This document shows, piece by piece, positions 7,674 to 15,239 of a stretch of 33,815 nt of DNA. Source of the stretch: Gemmatimonadales bacterium (GTDB taxonomy: Bacteria > Gemmatimonadota > Gemmatimonadetes > Longimicrobiales > Gaopeijiaceae). The notes under the pieces are model-generated. The model did not search any database. It was not told where the DNA came from and saw nothing but the letters and a program-made list of their open reading frames with translations. Within the stretch, counting starts at the first letter, position 1. Every line of letters starts with the position of its first letter. The position numbers and the translations under genes were made by a program. The DNA lies in NCBI GenBank assembly GCA_007695195.1, contig REEG01000185.1, positions 1 to 33,815 of the forward strand. Direction: 5' to 3'.

Positions 7674-9149
7674 TCAGGAGCGCCCGAATTGCTTCAGATA
7701 ATCCTTCAACTCCACCTTCCGACGTGTGGAATCGGAGGTCATGGACCGGACCTTCCCGTACACGGCCCGCTCCGGCCACCCCCGATCGTAGCGACCGAAG
7801 GTCCAGAAGACGCCGGAGGTGGAGTTGGGATTCCGACCATCGAGACTCCAGCGGTTGTTCATCTCCAGGGTCCGGAAGAGGGCATCGCGGGGGTGCGGGG
7901 ACCATTCCAGGATCTTCTTGGCCCAGAGCATCCGGAGATAGTTGTGGATGATCCCCTCACGGCGAAGCTGCCGCTGCGCCGCGTTCCAGAGGGAATCGTG
8001 GGTCCGGGCCTCTTCCAGCTCATCTCGCTGGTAGAGGTGGGGCCGCTGGTCCGCGGCGTGCTCCAGGAGGGTCTCCCGAGCCCACCCCGGGAGGGACTCC
8101 CATGTCTCGTGATCCGGCTCCCGCCAGGCGGTCACATATCCCATTTCCCGCCAGGTGGTGATCTGATCCAGGAACGCCTCGGCATCCGCTGAGAGGCCCC
8201 ACCACCCTTCGCGCTTTCCGTGGGCCTTCTCGGGAATGTGGTCCGGCGACCACCCCTCACGCTCCAGGACCGCCTCGAGAACCTCATGGGCCGAGATGTG
8301 CCCCCAGTGGAGATAGGGGGAGAGGCCGCTGCCGTGATCCCGATCCGGGTGATTTCGACCTTGGGCGTACCCCGGCAGACCCACATCCAGGAATCGCGTG
8401 AGTCGCTTGCGGGCGGGCCCGGAGCCTCCCTGCAGGGACACGGGGCCCACCTCGCGGTCCAGGGGAAGAGCGGTGGTGAGTCCCTGGGGATCAGCCAGTT
8501 CATCCGTCGACGCCCCGCGCCATCTCGTGGTCAACTCCTCGGGAAGCCCGGCGAAGGGCCGGAGCGGATCGCCCACCAGAGGGTGCTCCACAGGTCCCTC
8601 ACCCAGGTGATGGGGGAGGGTCTTCTGCAGGTAACGTCGGAAGGAATAGGCCGTGGTGAACGAACGATCGGGCACGGACAGCGGGAGGATGCCGTTGCTG
8701 TCGGCCGCTTCGAGGCGGACCGGAAGCTTCGCGCCGGCCGCCGCCACCATGCGGGGAATGAAGAAGGACGGGAAATCGTCGGTGACCACCACGGCGGCGC
8801 GGGCGGCCAGGGCCTCCAGAAGCCCCTTCCCCTCATCGGGCCTTCTCTCCACGTAGGGGAGGTAGCCCACCTGCGTATCCCGGAGCCGGGCCTCATGCTC
8901 GGCCATGCCCTGGATGCAGAAGTGGTGAAAGCGAGGAGACGCCCAGCGGTATCCGGAGCGGAGCGCTTCGAAGACCAGAAGGGGGAGGCCCAGATCACGG
9001 GCCCACGCCACCGCCCGCTCGAGGCCGGCGTTCCGGTCCAGGCGGCGGGTGGCGATCATCCAGTACAGGACGAATTCCGCTCCGGGGCGAACCGGAGCCT
9101 GATTCACGGCGCGGATGCGGGTTTCCAGCGCGGGTCGGCTCTTGATCAT
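7674..9149 (-). CDS. Class II CPD photolyase (cryptochrome/photolyase family)
   Basis: A flavoprotein of about 491 residues that should repair cyclobutane pyrimidine dimers using light. Class II features are in the C-terminal FAD domain: LRMLWAKKILEWSPHPRDALF, NNRWSLDGRNPNSTSGVFWTFGRYDRGWPER, and the tail YGKVRSMTSDSTRRKVELKDYL. The N-terminal Rossmann-like antenna domain is also present (FVLYWMIATRRLDRNAGLERAVAWA). The start is uncertain: ATG 9149 gives the compact protein, while a TTG at 9227 would add 26 residues of little character and place it 18 nt after the kinase gene. It lies in one direction with rpiA, rpe and a phosphorelay upstream and the TIGR01777 gene downstream. Confidence 0.9.
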   Translation of the reverse strand: MIKSRPALETRIRAVNQAPVRPGAEFVLYWMIATRRLDRNAGLERAVAWARDLGLPLLVFEALRSGYRWASPRFHHFCIQGMAEHEARLRDTQVGYLPYVERRPDEGKGLLEALAARAAVVVTDDFPSFFIPRMVAAAGAKLPVRLEAADSNGILPLSVPDRSFTTAYSFRRYLQKTLPHHLGEGPVEHPLVGDPLRPFAGLPEELTTRWRGASTDELADPQGLTTALPLDREVGPVSLQGGSGPARKRLTRFLDVGLPGYAQGRNHPDRDHGSGLSPYLHWGHISAHEVLEAVLEREGWSPDHIPEKAHGKREGWWGLSADAEAFLDQITTWREMGYVTAWREPDHETWESLPGWARETLLEHAADQRPHLYQRDELEEARTHDSLWNAAQRQLRREGIIHNYLRMLWAKKILEWSPHPRDALFRTLEMNNRWSLDGRNPNSTSGVFWTFGRYDRGWPERAVYGKVRSMTSDSTRRKVELKDYLKQFGRS

Positions 9150-9245
9150 GCCGGTTCGTACCCGACCGCCGGGCGGGCGTTTCCTTCCTGCGAGGGCCAC
9201 CGACGCCCTTGCCGTGGTGAATGCCAACGCCTTGAAACGGCGAGT

Positions 9246-11444
9246 TCACCCGTCCAGAAGACGCTTGACCTCAAGCGCGATGCGGCCCGTACTGGGAGCG
9301 CTCGTGGCACCGGCTCCCATGGACAAGCGTCGGAGCGAAGCGCGGACGTCGTCACGCATTCCCGACTCCGGGACCACCAGGACCGGAGGGGGGGGACGCC
9401 GGCCTGACCCCGTCGCTGCTCCACCCAGGGCAGCGAGAAGCCCGAAGTGGTCCAACCCGATGCTCCGAATCCTCAGGACCACCAGATCCACCTCCATCCG
9501 GGCCAGGAGTTCCAGCGCCCCCGTCCGACCTCCCACACGGTGGACCACGAGCCCATGATCCCTGAAAAGGGTCGTGGAGGCGTCTCCGGGCTCACACCCT
9601 TCCTCCATCAACAGGACCACGGAACCCTTGTGGATCCGGCTTCGCTCCAGAGCCCGGGAGAGATGCTGCGGAAGTCCACCCCAGGGCTCGAGATCGACCC
9701 TTAGGGTGGAACTGGGCGCACCATCCCATCCGGCACCCGCGCCATTGGCGGGGATCCCGGTGAGCAGAATCACAGGGTCCGGACCACGCTCACCTCGCTC
9801 CTTGGTGCCCGGCGGCATCTCGTCCGGTCCCTCTCCCATACTCCCGGCCTCCTGCTCCCCGACCTCCGGTCGGGATTCGGTCGGGAACGACGCCTCGCCT
9901 CGCCGGAATTCTTCCAGCACCTCCCAACCGGACATCCCCGGCATGAGGAAATCCAGGATGGCCACATCAATCCCGCCGGACCGAAGTCCCAACAGCGCCT
10001 CCCGGCCATGGGCGGGAATGGTCACGCGCAACCCCATCTCGCGGAGGTACTCGGCCAGGGATGAGCGCAACTCGGGTCGGTGACTCACCACCGCGACACC
10101 GAGTTCGCGGAGTGACGAGGCTGAAACCAGGGGGATCCCGGGAGCCGGCTCTGACCCGTTGTCTTCCGGAACCCAGCGATCCCTGGCCGGCGGTTGCGAC
10201 AGGCCCGGTGAGCCGGCAGGTAAGCCATCATCGAGGTACAGGGTGAAGACCGACCCCTCACCCACCTTGCTCTTGACCCCCAGTTGGAGGCCCATCACCT
10301 GGCACAGCGAGCGGGAGATGGTGAGGCCGAGGCCGGTGCCGCCGAAGCGCCGAGCCGTGGTCCCATCCGCCTGCCGGAACACCTTGAAGATGTCTTCCAG
10401 GCAATCCTCGGGGATGCCGATGCCGGTATCCCGGACATGGATGGCAAGGGGTCTGCCATCTTCCGGATCCGCCTCCACCTCCACCGTGACGGTTCCGGCC
10501 TCGGTGAACTTGATGGCGTTGCCCACCAGATTGATGAGAACCTGTCGAAGCTTTCCGGCATCGGCCAGGAACGGCCGGGGAGCCACCGTCCAACCGGCTT
10601 CAAGCCGGAGAGGACGATCCTGCACCTGCCCCTCCAGTTGCCGGATCACCGAGGGCACCAGCTCCCGAAGATCCACATCCTCAAGGTCCAATTCCACCTT
10701 GCCGGACTCGATCTTGGAAAGGTCCAGGATCTGGTTGATGAGGGTCAGGAGGTGATTGCCATTGGCCACGATCCGTTCCAGGAACTCCCGGTCCCGACCA
10801 GATTCTTCGCCTTGATGTCGTTTCAGGAGGATGTTGGCGAATCCGATCACCGAATTGAGGGGGGTCCGCAACTCATGGCTCATGTTGGCCATGAAGTGAC
10901 TCTTGGCCCGGTTCGCCTCTTCCGCCTCCAGCCGGGCCATCTTGAGATCCGCCTCGGTCTGCCGACGACGGGTGATGTCCCGGCTGAACACCACCACCGA
11001 TGGGGCCCCGTCCGGTCCCTCGGAAGGGTGGAAGAAGAGTTCCCAGCTCCGGAGCGTTCCGTCCATCTCCTGGTCCCGATTCACCGAAAAACGGTGTCCG
11101 GCCAGCGCCCGGTCGTAGCAGGTGCGAATGAAGCGCACGAGTTCTTCGGGGACGATCTCTTCGGGCGACTGCCCGACCCGGGGCGCATATCCCGTCAGTG
11201 CCTCCATGGTGAGCGCGTAGGCCGAGTTGAAGGCCTGGAGCCTGTGATGGCGATCCACCGACCAGATGGGATCACCCGTACTCTCGAACACCGCGCCCAG
11301 ACTCTCCAGCGACCCGGACAAACGAAGCCCGGGAGTCACGTCGGACGCGGTGCGGCCCGCCTCCGGCCACCCGCCCGGAGGCGTAACGGCGGAGAAAGTC
11401 CGCCGCCAGGCCGAGAGGGTCGTGGAGGGTGGGGACGGGAGCAT
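9246..11444 (-). CDS. PAS-containing hybrid sensor histidine kinase with two degenerate receiver domains
   Basis: A 732-residue soluble kinase. Residues 50-160 form a PAS domain; no LOV-type flavin Cys motif is visible. A short linker helix (160-185) leads to HisKA with the phospho-His in FMANMSHELRTP (His190). HATPase_c follows with its N box (LINLVGNAIKF), G1 (DTGIGI) and G2 (RFGGTGLGLTIS). A first receiver-like domain (about 448-600) keeps the Asp in AILDFLMPGMSGW (Asp498), but its acidic pair is replaced by Ser-His, and a Glu/Gly/Pro-rich insert splits it. A second (about 605-732) has Arg where the phospho-Asp belongs (LVVLRIRS). With no transmembrane helix it should sense a cytoplasmic signal. 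The stand-alone regulator and HPt protein just upstream are its likely partners. Confidence 0.92.
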   Translation of the reverse strand: MLPSPPSTTLSAWRRTFSAVTPPGGWPEAGRTASDVTPGLRLSGSLESLGAVFESTGDPIWSVDRHHRLQAFNSAYALTMEALTGYAPRVGQSPEEIVPEELVRFIRTCYDRALAGHRFSVNRDQEMDGTLRSWELFFHPSEGPDGAPSVVVFSRDITRRRQTEADLKMARLEAEEANRAKSHFMANMSHELRTPLNSVIGFANILLKRHQGEESGRDREFLERIVANGNHLLTLINQILDLSKIESGKVELDLEDVDLRELVPSVIRQLEGQVQDRPLRLEAGWTVAPRPFLADAGKLRQVLINLVGNAIKFTEAGTVTVEVEADPEDGRPLAIHVRDTGIGIPEDCLEDIFKVFRQADGTTARRFGGTGLGLTISRSLCQVMGLQLGVKSKVGEGSVFTLYLDDGLPAGSPGLSQPPARDRWVPEDNGSEPAPGIPLVSASSLRELGVAVVSHRPELRSSLAEYLREMGLRVTIPAHGREALLGLRSGGIDVAILDFLMPGMSGWEVLEEFRRGEASFPTESRPEVGEQEAGSMGEGPDEMPPGTKERGERGPDPVILLTGIPANGAGAGWDGAPSSTLRVDLEPWGGLPQHLSRALERSRIHKGSVVLLMEEGCEPGDASTTLFRDHGLVVHRVGGRTGALELLARMEVDLVVLRIRSIGLDHFGLLAALGGAATGSGRRPPPPVLVVPESGMRDDVRASLRRLSMGAGATSAPSTGRIALEVKRLLDG

Positions 11445-11455
11445 GGAGGTTCCGG

Positions 11456-11827
11456 TCAGTCCTGTGGGGGAAGCCAGGCTTCAATGGCGTCGAACAGGAT
11501 CTGGTCATCAACGATGGGCTTCGTGATGTAGGCGTCGAATCCCAGGGCCAGGAAGCGCTCCCGATCGCCACTCATGGCGTGCGCCGTGACGGCGATGACG
11601 GGGATGGAAGCAAGATCCGGCTCTTCCTTCATGCGACGGAGCACCTCGGTGCCATCCATCCCGGGCAATGAGATATCCAGCAGAACCAACTCAGGCACCG
11701 AGGCCTCGAACCCCTCCAGGGCCAGGACCCCGGTCTCGTATTCCGTGATGGCGTAACGGTCCCCCAGCAGTACCTGGAGGAGCAGACGGTTATCCGGATT
11801 GTCTTCCACCACAGCAATGTTACGCAT
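11456..11827 (-). CDS. Single-domain (CheY-like) response regulator
   Basis: A 123-residue receiver domain with no output domain. All catalytic positions are present: Glu8/Asp9 (VVEDNPDN), phospho-acceptor Asp51 (LLDISLPGMDG), Thr81 (AVTAHA) and Lys103 (ITKPI). ATG 11827 is chosen because GAGGTG lies 9 nt upstream; an in-frame GTG at 11839 would add four residues. The sequence resembles receivers of multistep phosphorelays (DivK-like: short, ending just after alpha-5). It sits 11 nt before the hybrid kinase and 21 nt after the HPt gene, so it is probably the phosphate shuttle between them. Confidence 0.93.
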   Translation of the reverse strand: MRNIAVVEDNPDNRLLLQVLLGDRYAITEYETGVLALEGFEASVPELVLLDISLPGMDGTEVLRRMKEEPDLASIPVIAVTAHAMSGDRERFLALGFDAYITKPIVDDQILFDAIEAWLPPQD

Positions 11828-11848
11828 GGGCACGAACACCTCGTGTGC

Positions 11849-12268
11849 TTACTCCGACTCGCCCTGGGCAGGCACCGCCCGCTCCAGAGCCTGGGATGTC
11901 TGTTCCCAGGATCGGCAGACGGCCTCCACAAGTTCAGTCAACGTCTCCTGCCCCTCCCCGGCCCGGGCCCCGCGAGCAGCGCTCTCAAGCTCGGCGGCGG
12001 CGGCGGAAAGGCGGAGCGCCCCCACATTTCCCGACGACGATTTGAGAGAGTGGGCGGTACGTTCCAGAAGCTCCAGATCCCCGTCTGACAGGGCGCCCGA
12101 GAGACTGCCGACCCGCTCGGGTCCCAACTCCAGGAAGAGCGAAACCATCCGACCGAGAAGTGCGTCTCCGCCCCACTCCCGGAGTCGGTCCAGGGCTGCC
12201 GGATCCAGGATCACAGGAGCGCCCTGGGACTGCGGATCCCCCGCGCCCCTTGTTGATGAATCCGTCAT
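11849..12268 (-). CDS. HPt domain phosphotransfer protein
   Basis: A 139-residue protein. A flexible N-terminal tail of about 25 residues precedes a four-helix HPt domain with the phospho-accepting histidine in TAHSLKSSSGNVGALRLS (His73). The ATG at 12268 overlaps the rpe stop codon (ATGA), and a GGAGGG precedes it by 7 nt, which fixes the start. It should relay phosphate between the kinase and the receiver encoded next to it, or to a distant regulator. Coupling a phosphorelay protein to a pentose-phosphate enzyme by a 4-nt overlap is odd. Confidence 0.9.
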   Translation of the reverse strand: MTDSSTRGAGDPQSQGAPVILDPAALDRLREWGGDALLGRMVSLFLELGPERVGSLSGALSDGDLELLERTAHSLKSSSGNVGALRLSAAAAELESAARGARAGEGQETLTELVEAVCRSWEQTSQALERAVPAQGESE

Positions 12269-12960
12269 ACCTTCACCCTCCCGGCGGCGTCGCACGCCGT
12301 GCGCAGGCGGGTCATGGCCGCCGAGAGCCCATCCGGGGCACCGTAGAGGGCCGAGCCGGCAACCAGAACCTGGGCGCCGGCCCCCACAACCTGAGGGGCC
12401 GTCAGCGCATCGATCCCGCCATCCACCTGGATTACCGGCCGGTCCTGGACCCCCCACCGATCCAGCGCCTCCCCCAGACGGAGAAGTTTGTCCAACGACC
12501 CGCCGATGAAGCGTTGCCCTCCGAACCCCGGATTGACCGTCATGACCAGGATGAGATCCAGGAGCCCTGCCACCTCCCGAAGGCTCTCCACCGGTGTGGA
12601 CGGGTTGATGGCCACCCCGGGCGAGGCGCCGGCTTCCCGAATCCCCTCCACCACGCGATGGAGATGAGGACAGACCTCCTGGTGGACGGTGATCCGGTCA
12701 GCTCCCGCCGCCGCGAAGGAGGGGATGAGCCGCTCCGGCTCCACAATCATGAGGTGGACATCGACGGGGAGGGACGTGGCCTTCCGAACCGCCGCCGTAA
12801 CCCCCGGACCAATGGTGAGATTCGGGACGAACCGGCCATCCATGACGTCTACATGAATCCAGTCGGCGCCCACCTCTTCGGCCTCCTGCACCTGGGCGGC
12901 GAGGCGCCCGAAATCGGCAGAGAGAATGGAGGGGGCGATAAGGGCTCGCTGATTGTTCAT
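12265..12960 (-). CDS. rpe: Ribulose-phosphate 3-epimerase
   Basis: A 231-residue TIM-barrel enzyme that interconverts D-ribulose 5-phosphate and D-xylulose 5-phosphate. Typical motifs: APSILSADFGRL at the N-terminus, WIHVDVMDGRFVPNLTIG (metal-binding His and Asp), DVHLMIVEPE, LVMTVNPGFGGQRFI, and VIQVDGGID (second catalytic Asp). GGGAGG lies 5 nt before the ATG. The start overlaps the rpiA stop by 4 nt and the stop overlaps the HPt start by 4 nt, so the three are translationally coupled. Confidence 0.97.
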   Translation of the reverse strand: MNNQRALIAPSILSADFGRLAAQVQEAEEVGADWIHVDVMDGRFVPNLTIGPGVTAAVRKATSLPVDVHLMIVEPERLIPSFAAAGADRITVHQEVCPHLHRVVEGIREAGASPGVAINPSTPVESLREVAGLLDLILVMTVNPGFGGQRFIGGSLDKLLRLGEALDRWGVQDRPVIQVDGGIDALTAPQVVGAGAQVLVAGSALYGAPDGLSAAMTRLRTACDAAGRVKV

Positions 12961-13739
12961 TCGGGCCTCCCGGCCGCTTGGATGAAGGTCACTTTTTCCC
13001 TGCCGTCGGAGATCTCCGCTACCACAACCGCGTTGGCGACGCCGAGAAAGAGTCCGGTCTCCACAACCCCGGCCCGGGTGCGGAGAAGGGTCTCCAACTC
13101 CCAGGGATCGGGAATGAAGGGATCGAAGTGGAGATCCAGGATCGGGTTGCCGTTGTCGGTGAGAAGGGGTTCTCCATCGTCACCGGTCCGGAGCCGGGGG
13201 TCCGCCCCCAACGCCCGGAAGAACGGGAGATGGGAGCGCCAGGCGAAGGGCACCACCTCCACGGGGAGGGGAGCACGGCTCCCCAGGTGCTCCACCGCCT
13301 TGCCGCCGTCGGCCATCACCACGAACCGACGAGCCGCCTGCACGACCATCTTTTCCCGGAGGAGCGCGCCGCCCAGCCCCTTTACCAGATCCAGCTCCGG
13401 CGTGAATTCGTCGGTGCCGTCCACAGCCAGATCAAGGGATTCAACCTCGTCCAGCTCCATGAGGGGGATGCCCAGAGCCTCGGCACGGGTCTCGGTGTCC
13501 CGGGAAGTCGCGACGCCGCGGATACCGTCCAGTCGACCCTTGGCGAGGGCCTCGCCCAGGAGATCCAGGAAGTGCCTCACGGTGCTCCCGGTTCCCAGTC
13601 CCAGGGTCATCCCGCTCTTCACCTCACCGAGGGTCCGTCGGGCAGCCGCTCGTTTGGCTGCCTCGATGGGGGACAGTCCCGAATCGGGTGTCAGGGAGGG
13701 AGAGCCATGGGAAGTGGAAGGGGAGGGAGAGGGCATCAT
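12957..13739 (-). CDS. rpiA: Ribose-5-phosphate isomerase A
   Basis: A 260-residue enzyme that interconverts ribose 5-phosphate and ribulose 5-phosphate. Motifs: GLGTGSTVRHFLDLL (substrate phosphate loop), AVDGTDEFTPELDLVKGLGGALLREKMV (catalytic Asp/Glu and Lys region), and VVMADGGKAVEHLG. A Ser/Pro-rich N-terminus of about 22 residues precedes the conserved fold, so the true start might lie further in; two adjacent ATGs (13739, 13736) are the only clear choices and neither has a good ribosome-binding site. It is the first gene of the long minus-strand run through rpe and the phosphorelay, so the run's promoter probably lies just upstream. Confidence 0.95.
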   Translation of the reverse strand: MMPSPSPSTSHGSPSLTPDSGLSPIEAAKRAAARRTLGEVKSGMTLGLGTGSTVRHFLDLLGEALAKGRLDGIRGVATSRDTETRAEALGIPLMELDEVESLDLAVDGTDEFTPELDLVKGLGGALLREKMVVQAARRFVVMADGGKAVEHLGSRAPLPVEVVPFAWRSHLPFFRALGADPRLRTGDDGEPLLTDNGNPILDLHFDPFIPDPWELETLLRTRAGVVETGLFLGVANAVVVAEISDGREKVTFIQAAGRPE

Positions 13740-13868
13740 GGTCCATGGTCAAGGTTGGAAGGAAGGTGCCGACCCACAGGTCCGGTGCTGCGGTCCGGCG
13801 GACCCGGGGCACCGGCCGGGATGCGCATCCTTGTCGTGGGAATGGCCACAAGATAACAACTGCCCGGC

Positions 13869-13898
13869 TTGACACACGACCCTTCCATCCCCATCGTC
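13869..13898 (+). promoter_or_regulatory. Probable promoter of the aroF leader
   Basis: A perfect TTGACA at 13869-13874. At the expected 17-18 nt spacing only a weak -10 is found (CATCGT at 13892-13897). A start of transcription near 13904 would coincide with the ATG of the leader peptide, giving a leaderless message. No other gene starts nearby on this strand. Confidence 0.5.
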
Positions 13899-13903
13899 TC
13901 GGC

Positions 13904-14074
13904 ATGATTCTGTCGAAGCTGAACCATGTCGCCTCTTCATGCCTCCTCCTGGGAAGCGTGTGTCGGTCCCGGTCTGTGCCGGGGCCGTTGACCGACGTGG
14001 ACGGCTGGTATGCGGGCTTTACCTATGCCCTCTTTTGGGGGCCCGGGGATATCTCGCGACTGCAGCCGATCTAG
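13904..14074 (+). CDS. aroF leader peptide rich in Trp, Tyr and Phe (putative attenuator peptide)
   Basis: A 56-codon ORF. Residues 35-45 contain W35, Y36, F39, Y41, F44 and W45; no aromatic residue occurs elsewhere in it. The ORF ends with TAG 26 nt before a strong terminator hairpin, and the aroF gene follows. Aromatic codon clusters ahead of a terminator are the hallmark of ribosome-mediated attenuation (trpL, pheL). Here the residues are all three end products of the pathway that aroF opens. No ribosome-binding site precedes ATG 13904, but a TTGACA starts 35 nt upstream, so leaderless initiation is plausible. In-frame GTG codons at 13958, 13976 and 13997 would also retain the whole cluster. 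The frame continues upstream but without coding character. Function is inferred. Confidence 0.75.
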   Translation: MILSKLNHVASSCLLLGSVCRSRSVPGPLTDVDGWYAGFTYALFWGPGDISRLQPI

Positions 14075-14100
14075 GATCCAGTCACTCGCCAGACGCCCCA

Positions 14101-14136
14101 GGGGCCCCCGGACAATCCGGGGGCCCCTTCTTTTTT
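14101..14136 (+). terminator. Intrinsic terminator / attenuator in the aroF leader
   Basis: The 12-nt arm at 14101-14112 (GGGGCCCCCGGA) is perfectly complementary to 14116-14127 with a 3-nt CAA loop, followed by TTCTTTTTT (14128-14136). It stands between the leader peptide and aroF, so it would stop transcription before the structural gene. The segment 14034-14044, which overlaps the last Phe-Trp codons of the leader, can pair with 14102-14112 over 11 bp including two G-U pairs. That pairing would compete with the terminator stem. The competition is by eye; the arms are very GC-rich and partly self-complementary. Confidence 0.85.
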
Positions 14137-14182
14137 ACCCATTGCGGGAAGAGCCCGCACCTCTTCATGGAGCGCAACCAGC

Positions 14183-15232
14183 ATGATCATCGTCACGAAA
14201 ATCGGGGTCACCGAGGACGAGGTGGACCAGATCCGGGAACGGGTCGAATCGGCGGGTCTCCGCACCCACATCTCCCGGGGCGAGACCCACACCATCATCG
14301 GTTGCATTGGAGAGGAAGATCGTCTCCGGCGCCTGCCCCTCCTATCGCTTCCGGGGGTCGAGTCGGTCCATCCCGTCATGAAGCCCTTCAAGCTCGCCTC
14401 CCGCGAGTTCTCGGCCGGCCCATCCCGGGTGCCCATGGGAGACGTGGAGGTGGGCGGGGACGAGTTGGTGGTGATCGCCGGCCCCTGCTCGGTGGAGGGG
14501 GACGATATGCTTCGCGCCACGGCGCACGCGGTGGCGGCCGTGGGGGCCCGGGGACTTCGGGGCGGTGCCTTCAAACCGCGCACATCCCCCTACGCCTTCA
14601 ATGGGATGGGGACCCGGGGTCTTGAGATCCTGGCCCGGGCCCGGGCCGAGAGCGGCCTCCCCATCATTACCGAAGTCATGGACACCCGGCACGTGGAGGA
14701 GGTGGCCGGACACGCCGACGTCCTTCAGGTGGGCGCCCGCAACATGCAGAACTTCGCCCTCCTCACCGAGGTGGGCCGGGTGCACCGGCCCGTGCTCCTC
14801 AAGCGGGGAATGTCCAGCACGATCCGGGACCTCCTCCTTGCCGCCGAGTACGTCATGAAGCAGGGGAACATGAAGGTGATCTTGTGCGAGCGGGGAATCC
14901 GCACCTTCGAAACGGCGACCCGGAACACCTTCGATCTGGCGGCCATCCCGGTGTTGAAGCGGGAGACCCATCTTCCGGTCATCGCCGACCCCAGTCACGC
15001 CGGAGGGCGACGGGATCTGGTGGCGCCGCTGGCCTTCGCCGCCATCGCCGCCGGGGCGGACGGGCTCATGGTGGAGGTGCATCCCACCCCGGACGAGGCC
15101 CTCTCCGATGGGGACCAGTCCCTGGACTTCCAGACCTTCGGTGACTTCATGAACCGGCTGCGCCCCTTCGCCGCCGCGGCGGAGAGGACCTTGGCCGAGG
15201 GGGCGCCGCGTCCGGTCCGGGCCGCGGTGTAG
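14183..15232 (+). CDS. aroF: 3-deoxy-7-phosphoheptulonate (DAHP) synthase, type I-beta
   Basis: A 349-residue enzyme that condenses phosphoenolpyruvate and erythrose 4-phosphate, the first step of the shikimate pathway. Residues 1-70 form the ferredoxin-like regulatory domain of type I-beta enzymes ([17 protein letters not shown]...). The barrel follows with [64 protein letters not shown] and [14 protein letters not shown] (substrate and metal residues). GGAG lies 10 nt before ATG 14183. Expression is probably controlled by the leader peptide and terminator immediately upstream. Rpe and RpiA, divergent next door, belong to the pentose-phosphate pathway that supplies erythrose 4-phosphate. The gene is convergent with the DUF481 gene, 7 nt apart. 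Confidence 0.96.
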   Translation: MIIVTKIGVTEDEVDQIRERVESAGLRTHISRGETHTIIGCIGEEDRLRRLPLLSLPGVESVHPVMKPFKLASREFSAGPSRVPMGDVEVGGDELVVIAGPCSVEGDDMLRATAHAVAAVGARGLRGGAFKPRTSPYAFNGMGTRGLEILARARAESGLPIITEVMDTRHVEEVAGHADVLQVGARNMQNFALLTEVGRVHRPVLLKRGMSSTIRDLLLAAEYVMKQGNMKVILCERGIRTFETATRNTFDLAAIPVLKRETHLPVIADPSHAGGRRDLVAPLAFAAIAAGADGLMVEVHPTPDEALSDGDQSLDFQTFGDFMNRLRPFAAAAERTLAEGAPRPVRAAV

Positions 15233-15239
15233 TCCCGGG

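Noticed and set aside
12160-13872. A 570-residue open frame on the plus strand
   Set aside because: It is the complement of rpe and rpiA, which are unmistakable on the other strand. No family motif is present.
14144-14158. Second hairpin GCGGG-AAGAG-CCCGC after the aroF terminator
   Set aside because: Short (5-6 bp) and without a T-run. It may be part of the leader structure but cannot be called a terminator or ribosome-binding-site sequester on sight.
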